A DNA stretch of 64,000 nucleotides, from assembly GCA_013205245.1 (NCBI GenBank), contig JABMNH010000018.1, positions 47,623 through 111,622 of the forward strand, written 5' to 3'. The stretch is from Flavobacteriales bacterium (GTDB lineage: Bacteria > Bacteroidota > Bacteroidia > Flavobacteriales > Flavobacteriaceae). The notes beneath the pieces are model-generated. The model worked only from the letters and a program-made list of their open reading frames with translations, was not told where the DNA came from and did not search any database. Position 1 is the first letter of the stretch. Each line of letters opens with the position of its first letter. Shown here piece by piece: positions 10,711-20,055 of this stretch. The translations under genes were made by a program, and so were the position numbers.

Positions 10711-11271
10711 ATGAAGCATATATTTAACATAGCTATTTTAGCTTTATTAGCCATAAGTTTAAGTTTTTGTAGTCGCGATAATCGCACACGTAATGTGCGC
10801 TATATGGCCTCTACTGACATGTATACTCCTGTAAGCTATGAAACCTATGGAACAAACCCTAATTACACAAATGGTTTAGATGCGCAAGCGCCTGTTCCTG
10901 GTACAATTTTTAGAGGCGAAGTGCCTTACGAAATTGCAAATACCGAAGAAGGCTATCAATTGGCACTTAAAACTTTAAAATCACCTTTAGAGGTAAACGA
11001 TGCTAATCTTGCAAATGGAAAAGCCATGTACACCATTTATTGCACTTCTTGTCATGGCGATAAAGGAGACGGTCAAGGTGTATTAATGCAACGTGAGAAA
11101 TTTTTAGGTATACCAAATTACAAAGACCGCGCTATTACAGAAGGTAGTATTTACCATGTAATTATGTATGGTAGAAATATGATGGGTTCACACGCATCTC
11201 AATTAACCGACAAAGAACGCTGGGAAATTGTACAGTATGTACAAAAACTAAGAACAGATTTGTTAAAATAA
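10711..11271 (+). CDS. actE: ActE, monoheme c-type cytochrome lipoprotein of alternative complex III
   Basis: Monoheme cytochrome c subunit that passes electrons out of the complex. A short signal ends in a lipobox (LSFC, Cys20), so the mature protein is probably a lipoprotein on the periplasmic face. Heme attachment is CTSCH at 111-115, and MYGRNMMGSH near 152-161 supplies the likely axial methionine (M157 or M158). The length of 186 residues is normal for ActE. It begins 5 bases after actD. Confidence 0.93.
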   Translation: MKHIFNIAILALLAISLSFCSRDNRTRNVRYMASTDMYTPVSYETYGTNPNYTNGLDAQAPVPGTIFRGEVPYEIANTEEGYQLALKTLKSPLEVNDANLANGKAMYTIYCTSCHGDKGDGQGVLMQREKFLGIPNYKDRAITEGSIYHVIMYGRNMMGSHASQLTDKERWEIVQYVQKLRTDLLK

Positions 11272-11304
11272 TTTACAGCCATAAATTAGATAGAAAAAAA
11301 AGAT

Positions 11305-12651
11305 ATGTATAGTTTTTCAAATAAATTAAGATTAGGAGCCATCATTTTAATGATATTAGGCGCTTTAGGTGTAGGCTATAGTTTTTATAGTGTTCCAAGC
11401 TCTACAGATGAGGTTAAAGAGATGATGTCTCATAATACAGAACACAATGGAGATCTTGCCAAAAAAGAGGCAACTCATAATGTTGAAGCTGATACACACA
11501 CAACTGAAGTTAATGTTGATAGCGAAGCCAAACATTTAGAACATGCGTTTCACGCAATGCAAAACAGACCTTGGTCTGCCGCGTTTATTGCCATGTTTTT
11601 CTTTTTTATGATAGCTTTGGGAACCTTGGCATTTTATGCCATTCAATACGTATCGCAAGCAGGATGGTCTATTGTGCTTTTTAGAGTTATGGAAAGCATA
11701 ACAGCTTATCTATTGCCTGGCTCTCTATTTATTTTTGGTTTTTTGATTATTTCAGCAATGCACGGAAATCATCTGTATGTATGGATGAATCCCGATTTAT
11801 ACAATCCGCAAAGCGAACATTACGACCCAATTTTAATGGGTAAAAGTTGGTGGTTAAACACACCTTTCTGGATGATTCGTTCTTTTATCTTTTTATTCGG
11901 ATGGAATTTATACCGCTATATTTCTAGAAAAAATTCTTTATTACAAGATACAGCTACCGATTTGGTGCATTATAAAAAGAACTTTAAAGCCTCAGTATTT
12001 TTCTTATTATTCTTTGTAGTGTCAGAATCTATGATGTCTTGGGATTGGATTATGTCTTTAACCCCACATTGGCAAAGCACTCTTTTTGGATGGTATGTGT
12101 TTGCAACTTTATTTGTATCGTCAATTACCGTTATCGCAATGGTAACAATTTACTTAAGACATAGAGGGTTTTTACCACACGTAAACGACAGTCATTTACA
12201 CGATTTAGCCAAGTTTATGTTCGGCTTCAGTATTTTCTGGACATACCTATGGTTCTCTCAATTTATGTTGATTTGGTATGCCAATATGCCAGAAGAAACA
12301 GCTTATTTTATACCCCGACTTTTGGGACCTTACCAAGTGCTTTTTATTGGGATGTTGGTATCTAACTTTGTTTTCCCTATTTTAGTTTTAATGAATAGTG
12401 ATTACAAACGTTTGCCTTGGTTTATTATTTCTACTGGCGTCATTATTTTACTAGGTCATTATGTAGATATTTATGTTATGGTTACACCAGCTACTGTTGG
12501 TAACCATTGGCAAATAGGAATTCCAGAAATTAGCCCCATGCTATTCTTTTTAGGTTTGTTTGTTTATGTAGTGTTTAATGCTTTAACAAAAGCGCCATTA
12601 CATGCAAAAGGCAATCCGTTTATGAAAGAAAGTGAGCATTACCATTACTAG
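11305..12651 (+). CDS. actF: ActF, second NrfD-like membrane subunit of alternative complex III
   Basis: Second quinone-related integral membrane subunit, 448 residues, homologous to ActC with about ten membrane helices. A His-rich, charged periplasmic or loop segment (residues about 38-80, SHNTEHNGDLAKKEATHNVE and following) sits between the first and second helices. SMMSWDWIMSLTPHWQSTLFGWYVFATLF-type sequence in the middle matches the family. It lies 33 bases after actE and 31 before coxB, still in the same operon. Confidence 0.93.
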   Translation: MYSFSNKLRLGAIILMILGALGVGYSFYSVPSSTDEVKEMMSHNTEHNGDLAKKEATHNVEADTHTTEVNVDSEAKHLEHAFHAMQNRPWSAAFIAMFFFFMIALGTLAFYAIQYVSQAGWSIVLFRVMESITAYLLPGSLFIFGFLIISAMHGNHLYVWMNPDLYNPQSEHYDPILMGKSWWLNTPFWMIRSFIFLFGWNLYRYISRKNSLLQDTATDLVHYKKNFKASVFFLLFFVVSESMMSWDWIMSLTPHWQSTLFGWYVFATLFVSSITVIAMVTIYLRHRGFLPHVNDSHLHDLAKFMFGFSIFWTYLWFSQFMLIWYANMPEETAYFIPRLLGPYQVLFIGMLVSNFVFPILVLMNSDYKRLPWFIISTGVIILLGHYVDIYVMVTPATVGNHWQIGIPEISPMLFFLGLFVYVVFNALTKAPLHAKGNPFMKESEHYHY

Positions 12652-12682
12652 AAAAATCAAAAAAATCAAGAACCAATAATTT

Positions 12683-13702
12683 ATGAATGCACTTTTTTTT
12701 ATTTTAATCTTTATAGCTTTAATTGTTGCCTGTTGGCAATTTGTTAAAATATTAGGATTAACAAAAGTTCAAGACGCTACAGCTACCGAAAAAGAAAACA
12801 ACATTAACGGATGGTTAATGCTTGGGCTTATGGTATTTATTTACGGACTCATGATTAGTTCTCTCTACTTAGGTAAAGATGTATTATTGCCACGTTTATC
12901 GGCTTCGTTAGAAGGACATCATATTGATAATTTATTTGTCATAACCATGTGCCTTATTTTTACTGTGCAATTCATTACACAGTTTTTAATTTTCTATTAT
13001 TCTTTTAAATACAGAGGCATAAAAGGACGTAAAGCTATTTTCTTTGCAGATAGTGCCAAGCTAGAATTTATTTGGACTGTAATACCTGCTTTTGTTTTAG
13101 TTTTGTTAGCAGGATATGGTTTATGGACTTGGAATGATGTTATGGATGCATCTGATGCTAAAGATCCTTTAATTGTTGAGGTTTATGCCAAACAATTTCA
13201 ATGGGAAGCACGCTATGCCGGAAATGACAATACACTCGGCCAAGGAAATGTACGTTATATAAAAGGTAAAAACACCATGGGTGTTAATTTAGAAGATAGC
13301 TATGCTATGGACGATGTGCCTACACGCGTTTTATATTTACCTAAAGGACGAAAAGTTGTTTTTAGTTTTAGATCTCAAGACGTTATTCATTCAGCCTATA
13401 TGCCACATTTTAGAGCCCAAATGAATTGTGTACCAGGCATGATAACGCATTTTGCTTTTACACCTACAGTAACTACTGTTGAGATGCGGAAAAATAAAGA
13501 CATTGTTACCAAAGTAACTCATATTAATGAATTGCGTAAAGAAAAAGGCGAAGACCCTTATACTTTTGATTATTTACTGCTTTGTAATAAAATTTGTGGA
13601 TCATCTCATTACAATATGCAAATGAAAATTATTGTTGTTGAAGAAGCCGCGTTTAACACTTGGTTAGCTTCTCAAAAAACATTGGCTCAAGTACTAAATT
13701 AA
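12683..13702 (+). CDS. coxB: Cytochrome c oxidase subunit II
   Basis: Carries the binuclear CuA centre that receives electrons from cytochrome c. Of the 339 residues the first part is membrane bound (hydrophobic segments near 2-20, 45-65, 85-108 and 132-152), which is longer than in proteobacterial proteins. The cupredoxin domain has all CuA ligands: H236 (DVIHSAYMPHF), C301, C305, H309 and M312 (CNKICGSSHYNM). No fused heme c domain follows. Placed between actF and coxA, it supports direct electron transfer in an Act-oxidase supercomplex. Confidence 0.95.
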   Translation: MNALFFILIFIALIVACWQFVKILGLTKVQDATATEKENNINGWLMLGLMVFIYGLMISSLYLGKDVLLPRLSASLEGHHIDNLFVITMCLIFTVQFITQFLIFYYSFKYRGIKGRKAIFFADSAKLEFIWTVIPAFVLVLLAGYGLWTWNDVMDASDAKDPLIVEVYAKQFQWEARYAGNDNTLGQGNVRYIKGKNTMGVNLEDSYAMDDVPTRVLYLPKGRKVVFSFRSQDVIHSAYMPHFRAQMNCVPGMITHFAFTPTVTTVEMRKNKDIVTKVTHINELRKEKGEDPYTFDYLLLCNKICGSSHYNMQMKIIVVEEAAFNTWLASQKTLAQVLN

Positions 13703-13728
13703 AATCACCGAATTAAAAAAATCACCTT

Positions 13729-15498
13729 ATGTCTGAACATCACCATAAAGAGACTTTTGTAACTAAATATATTTTTAGCCAAGACCATAAAATGATATCC
13801 AAACAATACCTTATTACAGGTATGTTTATGGGTTTAATAGGCTTATTTATGTCTATGTTATTCCGTTTACAACTATCATTTCCAGATACTTCTTTTAGCA
13901 TTATCGAAGCCTTTTTAGGTAAAGGACAAGACGGAGGTATAATGACCCCCGACACTTATTTATCATTGGTCACAATTCACGGTACCATCATGGTGTTTTT
14001 TGTGTTGACAGCTGGTTTAAGTGGTACCTTTAGTAACTTATTAATTCCGTTGCAAATTGGTGCACGCGATATGGCTTCGGGATTGTTAAATATGATTTCT
14101 TATTGGCTATTTTTCTTATCAAGTGTTATCATGGTTTTGTCACTTTTTATTGAGACAGGACCTGCATCTGCTGGATGGACAATTTACCCACCTTTAAGTG
14201 CCTTGCCTCAGGCTATGCCAGGATCTGGATTAGGCATGACCATGTGGTTGGTATCTATGGCAATATTTATTGCTTCGTCATTATTAGGTGCTTTAAATTA
14301 TATTGTTACCGTTTTAAATTTACGCACAAAGGGCATGAAAATGACCCGATTACCATTAACAATTTGGACATTTTTTGTAACGGCCATCATTGGTGTTGTT
14401 TCATTTCCAGTATTGTTATCGGCTGCTTTATTATTGGTTTTCGACCGTAGTTTTGGTACATCTTTTTATTTATCAGATATTTTTATCCAAGGAGAAGTCC
14501 TACACTACCAAGGCGGTTCTCCCATACTTTTTGAGCACTTATTTTGGTTCTTAGGACACCCAGAAGTTTATATTGTTATTTTACCTGCCATGGGTATTGT
14601 TTCAGAAGTTATGGCAACCAACGCGCGTAAACCTATTTTTGGGTACCGCGCTATGATAGGTTCAATTATTGCCATCGCATTTTTATCAACCGTCGTTTGG
14701 GGACATCACATGTTTGTAACAGGTATGAATCCGTTTTTAGGTTCTGTATTTACATTTACCACTTTGCTTATCGCGATACCATCGGCTGTAAAAGCTTTTA
14801 ACTGGATAACCACACTATGGAAAGGGAATTTGCAGCTAAATACGGCAATGTTATTTTCTATAGGGTTTGTTTCTACCTTTATTACAGGTGGATTAACGGG
14901 CATTGTTTTAGGCGATAGCGCTTTAGATATTAACGTTCACGATACTTATTTTGTGGTAGCGCATTTCCATTTAGTGATGGGTGTTTCGGCAATTTTCGGC
15001 ATGTTTGCTGGCGTGTATCATTGGTTTCCAAAAATGTACGGACGCATGATGAATAAAGATTTAGGTTATTTACACTTTTGGCTGACAGCAATTTCTGCCT
15101 ATGGCGTATTTTTCCCGATGCATTTTGTCGGTCTAGCCGGATTGCCACGTCGTTATTATACAAACACAGCCTTTCCAATATTTGATGACTTGTTACAAAT
15201 AAATCATGTAATGACAATTTTTGCTTTAATTGGCGGTATTGCACAAATATTATTTTTTGCAAACTTCTTTTTTAGCATGAAGAAAGGACCAAAGGCACCA
15301 CAGAATCCATGGAAATCTAATTCTTTAGAATGGACAACTCCGGTAGAACATATGCACGGAAACTGGCCAGGCGAAATTCCAGAAGTACACCGTTGGGCTT
15401 ACGATTATAGCAAAGTTGATGAAAATAACGACTATTATGATGGTAAAGATTTTACACCACAAATAGTCCCTGCCCGCCCTGGCGAAGAGATGATTTAA
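13729..15498 (+). CDS. coxA: Cytochrome c oxidase subunit I (aa3 type)
   Basis: Catalytic heme-copper subunit that reduces oxygen to water and pumps protons. The 589-residue protein has the expected ligands: H84 and H414 for the low-spin heme, H412 for the high-spin heme (HDTYFVVAHFHLVMG), and H277, H326 and H327 for CuB. The GHPEVY motif gives the cross-linked Tyr (Y281) and thus a type A oxidase. It is the last gene of the operon and a strong terminator follows 24 bases on. Subunits III and IV are not in this cluster. Confidence 0.96.
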   Translation: MSEHHHKETFVTKYIFSQDHKMISKQYLITGMFMGLIGLFMSMLFRLQLSFPDTSFSIIEAFLGKGQDGGIMTPDTYLSLVTIHGTIMVFFVLTAGLSGTFSNLLIPLQIGARDMASGLLNMISYWLFFLSSVIMVLSLFIETGPASAGWTIYPPLSALPQAMPGSGLGMTMWLVSMAIFIASSLLGALNYIVTVLNLRTKGMKMTRLPLTIWTFFVTAIIGVVSFPVLLSAALLLVFDRSFGTSFYLSDIFIQGEVLHYQGGSPILFEHLFWFLGHPEVYIVILPAMGIVSEVMATNARKPIFGYRAMIGSIIAIAFLSTVVWGHHMFVTGMNPFLGSVFTFTTLLIAIPSAVKAFNWITTLWKGNLQLNTAMLFSIGFVSTFITGGLTGIVLGDSALDINVHDTYFVVAHFHLVMGVSAIFGMFAGVYHWFPKMYGRMMNKDLGYLHFWLTAISAYGVFFPMHFVGLAGLPRRYYTNTAFPIFDDLLQINHVMTIFALIGGIAQILFFANFFFSMKKGPKAPQNPWKSNSLEWTTPVEHMHGNWPGEIPEVHRWAYDYSKVDENNDYYDGKDFTPQIVPARPGEEMI

Positions 15499-15522
15499 AA
15501 AAAACATCATACAAATTATACA

Positions 15523-15557
15523 AAATCCTCAAAACACAGTTTTGAGGATTTTTTTTT
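15523..15557 (+). terminator. Rho-independent terminator of the act-cox operon
   Basis: A 12-bp perfect stem, AATCCTCAAAAC (15524-15535) with GTTTTGAGGATT (15539-15550), closes a 3-base loop and is followed by seven T. It lies 25 bases past the coxA stop. Confidence 0.93.
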
Positions 15558-15628
15558 GACTTTTAAAATTTTATACTTAAGGCAGCTATATTTTATTCAA
15601 TCCTAATCTATTAATCAACAGAATCTTT

Positions 15629-15636
15629 TATATTTG
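15629..15636 (+). promoter_or_regulatory. Candidate -7 box for the penicillin-acylase-like gene
   Basis: TATATTTG matches the Bacteroidota TAnnTTTG consensus exactly, 30 bases before the ATG at 15667. No good TTTG lies at the usual -33 distance, so the call rests on the -7 box and position alone. Confidence 0.4.
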
Positions 15637-15666
15637 ATACTTCAAGTTAAAAATTAAACACACGCC

Positions 15667-18042
15667 ATGAAAAAAATTCTAAAAGTATGCCTGATTATCG
15701 TTCTAATAATAGCCTTAGGTTTATGGTATTTCACCAACAGTTTAAAGCCTCAATACAGTGGTAATTTAAAACTACAAGGTTTGTCAGATAAGGTAGAAGT
15801 CTATTACGACACCTATGGTATTCCGCATATTTATGCTCAAAATCAAGCCGATGCTTATAGATCTTTAGGTTACATTCATGCGCAAGACAGGTTGTGGCAA
15901 ATGGAGGTTATTAAACGTATTGCCCCAGGACATTTATCAGAAATTTTTGGAAAAAATTTAATTGAGACAGATAAATTTTTTGCGAGTATGGGCTTAGAAA
16001 AAGCAGCCGATAAAACCATTGCTAGCTTAGATAAAAACACAGCACAATACAAACTCACACAATCTTACTTAGAAGGTATTAATCAGTTTATAGATTTGGG
16101 ACCAACACCTGTTGAATATTATATTACAGGCACAAAAAAGCAGCATTTCGATATTCATGATGTTTATAATGTGTTTGGATATATGTCTTTTAGTTTTGCC
16201 ATGGCGCAAAAAGCCGACCCATTTTTTACAGAAGTAAAAAAGAATTTACAACCTATTTATCTTGAAGAATTGGGTTTAAAACCCGATACTAATACCACTT
16301 TAATTCACAACAATTATCAAAATATATCGAGTCCTATTGCAGCAGCAGCAGACAAAATTGCAAACTTAATTCCAACCCCATTTATTGGCAGTAACAGTTG
16401 GGTTGTAGGGCCAAGTAAATCAAAAACTGGAAAAGTATTGTTTTCAAATGATCCACATATGAGTTATGCACAACCAGGTGTTTGGTACGAAGCTTATATA
16501 AAAACCCCAGATTACGAAATGTATGGCTATCATCTAGCGGGCATTCCTTTTCCATTATTAGGCCATAACCGACGCATAGCTTATGGTTTAACAATGTTTG
16601 AAAATGATGACATCGATTTTTATAATGAAACCCTAAATCCCGAAAACGAAAACCAATACAAAACACCTGATGGCTGGCAAGATTTTGTGGTTGAAACAAA
16701 AACCATAAAAGTTAAAAATGGCGAAGATATTAATCTAAAAGTCCGTTATTCAAATCATGGCCCTATTATGAACGATGTTATTGCGACCATAAAAGACAAA
16801 ACACCTGTGGCAATGCATTGGATTTACACCGAATTTCCTATAAAATCTTTAGATGCCATGTACACCATGTCGCATGCCAAAAATATAGAAGAGTTTCAAA
16901 ACGGAGCGTCGCTTATTCACGCCCCGGGTTTAAATGTGATGTATGGCGATGCCGATGACAATATTGCTTGGTGGGCGTCTGGAAAACTTTACCGATTTAA
17001 CGAAGGGGTTAATCCTAAATTTGTTTTAGACGGCGCAAGTGGCAATGATGACCCTATTCGTTACCTAGATTTTTCTAAAAATCCACAGGCCATTAATCCG
17101 CCTTGGGGATATGTGTATTCTGCCAACAACCAACCCGATAGTATTGATGGTGGTTATTATTACCCTGGCTATTATTTACCAAAAGATCGCGCTAAGCGCA
17201 TTGTCCATTTACTAGAAAGTAAAGATAAATTCAGTCGCGACGATTTTAAAACCATGTTAAACGATGTCACTTCATCAGAATCACCAGATGTTACAGCTGT
17301 TTTGGTAAATGTTTTAGAAAATCAATCCGCTTTAAGCGATAAAGAAAAACAGAGCTTGGCTATTTTAAAAACTTGGGATGGCATTACGAATAATGAGGCC
17401 ATTGCACCAACTATTTATTATAAATGGATTTATAAAGTGATGCGAAAAACCTTTGCAGATGAATTGGGTGCCGAAGGGTTTAAGCAATTTATGGCCACAG
17501 ATATTGCTAAAATACAGGAATCTAAGCAAGTTGAAAATGAGCATTCGGTATGGTGGGATGATGTGACTACAGAAGATAAAACAGAAATTCGCTCAGATAT
17601 TTTGCTAAGTGCTTTCCAAGAAACTTTATCAGATTTAGACAAACAATTGGGTACTGATATTAAAAAATGGACATGGCAAAGTGTTCATACTTTAGAGCAT
17701 GTTCATGCCATTACTTTAAAAGCACCATTTTTAAAAGGGTTTTTAAATGTAGGGCCTTTTGGAGCACCTGGCGCACGCGAAGTTATTAATAATTTGATGT
17801 TTGGTTTAAACGATGATGGTTTATATAAGGTAACTGCAGGCCCATCAACCCGCCGTGTGGTAGATTTTTCTGATATTGAAAATAGTGTAAGTATTTTACC
17901 AACAGGGCAATCAGGTAATCCGTTTAGCAAACATTATAAAGACCAAGCTAAAATGTATATCAACGGTCAATATAGACCGATGTTGATGAATGAAAAAACA
18001 ATAAAAAACTTAGAAGATAAGTTGGTTTTAGAGTCTAAATAA
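15667..18042 (+). CDS. Penicillin acylase family N-terminal nucleophile hydrolase
   Basis: A 791-residue amidohydrolase of the penicillin/cephalosporin/acyl-homoserine-lactone acylase family, made as a precursor that splits itself. An N-terminal membrane segment or signal (about 5-24) suggests export or anchoring. The alpha part includes the family motif VYYDTYGIPHIYA. The predicted new N-terminus of the beta chain is S242 in GSNSWVVGPSKS, equivalent to the catalytic Ser of penicillin G acylase. FSNDPHMS (about 259-266) follows as in the family. The natural substrate is unknown; small amides or acyl-homoserine lactones are possibilities. It stands alone between the cox terminator and a convergent gene. 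Confidence 0.9.
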   Translation: MKKILKVCLIIVLIIALGLWYFTNSLKPQYSGNLKLQGLSDKVEVYYDTYGIPHIYAQNQADAYRSLGYIHAQDRLWQMEVIKRIAPGHLSEIFGKNLIETDKFFASMGLEKAADKTIASLDKNTAQYKLTQSYLEGINQFIDLGPTPVEYYITGTKKQHFDIHDVYNVFGYMSFSFAMAQKADPFFTEVKKNLQPIYLEELGLKPDTNTTLIHNNYQNISSPIAAAADKIANLIPTPFIGSNSWVVGPSKSKTGKVLFSNDPHMSYAQPGVWYEAYIKTPDYEMYGYHLAGIPFPLLGHNRRIAYGLTMFENDDIDFYNETLNPENENQYKTPDGWQDFVVETKTIKVKNGEDINLKVRYSNHGPIMNDVIATIKDKTPVAMHWIYTEFPIKSLDAMYTMSHAKNIEEFQNGASLIHAPGLNVMYGDADDNIAWWASGKLYRFNEGVNPKFVLDGASGNDDPIRYLDFSKNPQAINPPWGYVYSANNQPDSIDGGYYYPGYYLPKDRAKRIVHLLESKDKFSRDDFKTMLNDVTSSESPDVTAVLVNVLENQSALSDKEKQSLAILKTWDGITNNEAIAPTIYYKWIYKVMRKTFADELGAEGFKQFMATDIAKIQESKQVENEHSVWWDDVTTEDKTEIRSDILLSAFQETLSDLDKQLGTDIKKWTWQSVHTLEHVHAITLKAPFLKGFLNVGPFGAPGAREVINNLMFGLNDDGLYKVTAGPSTRRVVDFSDIENSVSILPTGQSGNPFSKHYKDQAKMYINGQYRPMLMNEKTIKNLEDKLVLESK

Positions 18043-18051
18043 GGTAAAGGG

Positions 18052-18078
18052 CAGAGTTTCACTTCAAGTGAAACCCTG
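18052..18078. terminator. Hairpin between convergent genes
   Basis: GTTTCACTT and AAGTGAAAC form a 9-bp stem with a 1-base gap in the loop sequence, flanked by CAG/CTG that extend it. It lies in the 67-base spacer between two converging genes. The T-run after it is poor, so function as a terminator is likely but not certain. Confidence 0.55.
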
Positions 18079-18109
18079 TTTAAGTATTATAATGATGCTA
18101 TTGGCAATT

Positions 18110-18841
18110 TCACCAGACCTTATAAACCTCGTCAAAAGGCACTCTAAAACGTTCGCCGTAAACGCCTTCTGGTATGCGTGTGCCACACGAAATAACCATA
18201 TTTATTTGGGCACCATACGGCAATTTTAAAAGCTTTTTTATGCGTTTGGTATCGGTACCTTCCATAGGGCAAGTATCCAAACCGTGCGCCGCCATGCTTA
18301 ACATAAAAGTTTGTGCTGCCAATCCTGCACTTTTATGAGCTACCACACGGATGTCTTTACTTCGGGTTTCTCTATAAATAGGGCGGAAAAAACCAACAAT
18401 CCAAAAAGTGATATACTTTAGCCAACCTAATATGCCGAGGATATCAAAATAGGTAAAGGGCATTAATTTGGTGTAATAGGTTTTAGCAAATTTTTCACGA
18501 CTTGATTGTTCAGAAGAAGGTTTGTCGCCATAAACGGTGTTTAAATATCCTAAATTAGAAGCAATGCGTTTGCGCCATAAATCTTTTCTTACCACAACAA
18601 CTACTAATTCTTGTGCTGTTTTAGCGGCACTCTGATTAAAACTGTATGTGGCAATTTTCGATTTTATTTCAGGCGATACAATATGATGAAATTCCCACAG
18701 TTGCATATTACTACTACTTGGCGCTAACGAGGCTTGTTCAATACACTTTTTAACAAGTGAAGTGTCTATAGGTATATTGGCGTCGTAATTACGAACGGCT
18801 CTGCGGTAATTGATAGCTTCGGAAACAGTTTTTTGAGTCAT
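18110..18841 (-). CDS. Nitroreductase family flavoprotein
   Basis: FMN-dependent NAD(P)H oxidoreductase of the nitroreductase fold, 243 residues from the ATG at 18841. The frame could start at a TTG three codons earlier, but the ATG is the better choice. Seen are the N-terminal YRRAVRNYD with basic residues that contact FMN phosphate, the helix ASLAPSSSNMQLWEFHHI, and the C-terminal AAHGLDTCPMEGTDTKRIKKLL with the second FMN site. A hydrophobic stretch near 135-155 is unusual and could be a membrane-facing loop. The substrate cannot be given. It is convergent with the upstream hydrolase. Confidence 0.85.
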   Translation of the reverse strand: MTQKTVSEAINYRRAVRNYDANIPIDTSLVKKCIEQASLAPSSSNMQLWEFHHIVSPEIKSKIATYSFNQSAAKTAQELVVVVVRKDLWRKRIASNLGYLNTVYGDKPSSEQSSREKFAKTYYTKLMPFTYFDILGILGWLKYITFWIVGFFRPIYRETRSKDIRVVAHKSAGLAAQTFMLSMAAHGLDTCPMEGTDTKRIKKLLKLPYGAQINMVISCGTRIPEGVYGERFRVPFDEVYKVW

Positions 18842-18881
18842 AAAAGGCAATTTATTTAGCGCGTGAATTTAGGAAATATAA

Positions 18882-19922
18882 TTAATTATTTTGAAACTGT
18901 TTTAACTGTCTGTTCATATACCAAAACCAAAGTGGCGGTAGTAAAGCTAGAACGACCATGCCTGGATAACCCGTTGGCATTTGTGGACTTTGCGGTAAAG
19001 ACTCTAAAATTTGATATTTCTTACTCCCTTTATAATGATGATCGGAGTGACGCGATAAATTGAATAAAAGTAATTTTCCTAAAACATGGTCTGAGTTCCA
19101 TGAATGGACGTGTTTTACACGTTCGTATTTTCCGTTTTCTTTGAGCGTTCTTAATAAGCCGTAGTGCTCAATGTAATTAACGGTTTCCAGTAGTAAAATG
19201 CCAATAATGGAAGCCAATACAAAAGCTATTAATACAGACAATCCGAAATATAAATAGATACCCGTTAATAGTAAAATATTAGCTAAACTATACACCACCA
19301 TTTTATTGTGTAATGACAATTTAGACAATCCTTTTTTAGCCATGCGTTTATTTTCTATTTGCCACGCCTCTCTATAACTTCCAAAATGAGAGCGTATCCA
19401 AAAAGTAAAAACCCATTCGTTTTTTTTGGCTGTAGCCGCATCTTTTGGCGTGGCCACATTCCGATGATGTCCTTCGTTATGATAGGGTAAAAAGTGAGTG
19501 TTTAAAGAAGTGAGTAAAAGTAATTCGCCTATTAATTGTTCTGTTCGGTTTGCCCGATGCCCTAATTCGTGCCCCACATTTATACCAATAACACCACACA
19601 TAAGTCCCATACTGTAAAGTCGTCCAAAATATTCAGTGTTTGTTAGATTGGGTTCTTGGATCACCTTAAAAAAGAAGAGTAAGAAAAAAAGTTGCACAGG
19701 TAAGGTTAGGTATAAAATGATGCTGTAAAAGGATTTATTTTTTTCGGCATCAGCTACTTCTTTTGAAAAATTATGAGTATCGGGTTTTAAAAAGAGTTCT
19801 AAAAAAGGCACTAAAACAAAAAATAAAAAAAGGGGTGTAAATGTTAAAATACCCTTTGATGTAAAAGAAATATAAGCACTTACAGGCAGTAAATAAACCA
19901 AGAGGTATTTTATTTTTTGCAT
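18882..19922 (-). CDS. alkB: Alkane 1-monooxygenase-like membrane di-iron hydroxylase
   Basis: Integral membrane fatty-acid-desaturase/hydroxylase superfamily protein of 346 residues, closest in motifs to AlkB. The histidine boxes are HELGHR (H118 and H122), HNEGHHRN (H148, H152, H153) and the C-terminal RHSDHHYKGS, with the extra NYIEHYG motif seen in AlkB proteins. About six hydrophobic segments surround them. It is shorter than the classical Pseudomonas AlkB (about 400 residues). No rubredoxin or rubredoxin reductase gene is near, so the electron donor must be elsewhere. Hydroxylation of a medium-chain alkane or fatty chain is inferred and not shown. Confidence 0.85.
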   Translation of the reverse strand: MQKIKYLLVYLLPVSAYISFTSKGILTFTPLFLFFVLVPFLELFLKPDTHNFSKEVADAEKNKSFYSIILYLTLPVQLFFLLFFFKVIQEPNLTNTEYFGRLYSMGLMCGVIGINVGHELGHRANRTEQLIGELLLLTSLNTHFLPYHNEGHHRNVATPKDAATAKKNEWVFTFWIRSHFGSYREAWQIENKRMAKKGLSKLSLHNKMVVYSLANILLLTGIYLYFGLSVLIAFVLASIIGILLLETVNYIEHYGLLRTLKENGKYERVKHVHSWNSDHVLGKLLLFNLSRHSDHHYKGSKKYQILESLPQSPQMPTGYPGMVVLALLPPLWFWYMNRQLKQFQNN

Positions 19923-19973
19923 AACAATAACAGATTTAACAAATTAGGCTTACAAGATATATAAAAAATCAAT

Positions 19974-20000
19974 AAAAAAGACCTACATATTGTAGGCCTC
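19974..20000 (-). terminator. Rho-independent terminator of leuA (minus strand)
   Basis: On the minus strand GGCCTACA (19998-19991), loop ATA, and TGTAGGTC (19987-19980) form an 8-bp stem whose single odd pair is a G-U only in minus-strand RNA, followed by six T. It lies 55 bases past the leuA stop. Confidence 0.85.
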
Positions 20001-20055
20001 TTTTCACATAACCAAAAAACTAATCCAAATAAAGTTATTGTACTATTATATATAT

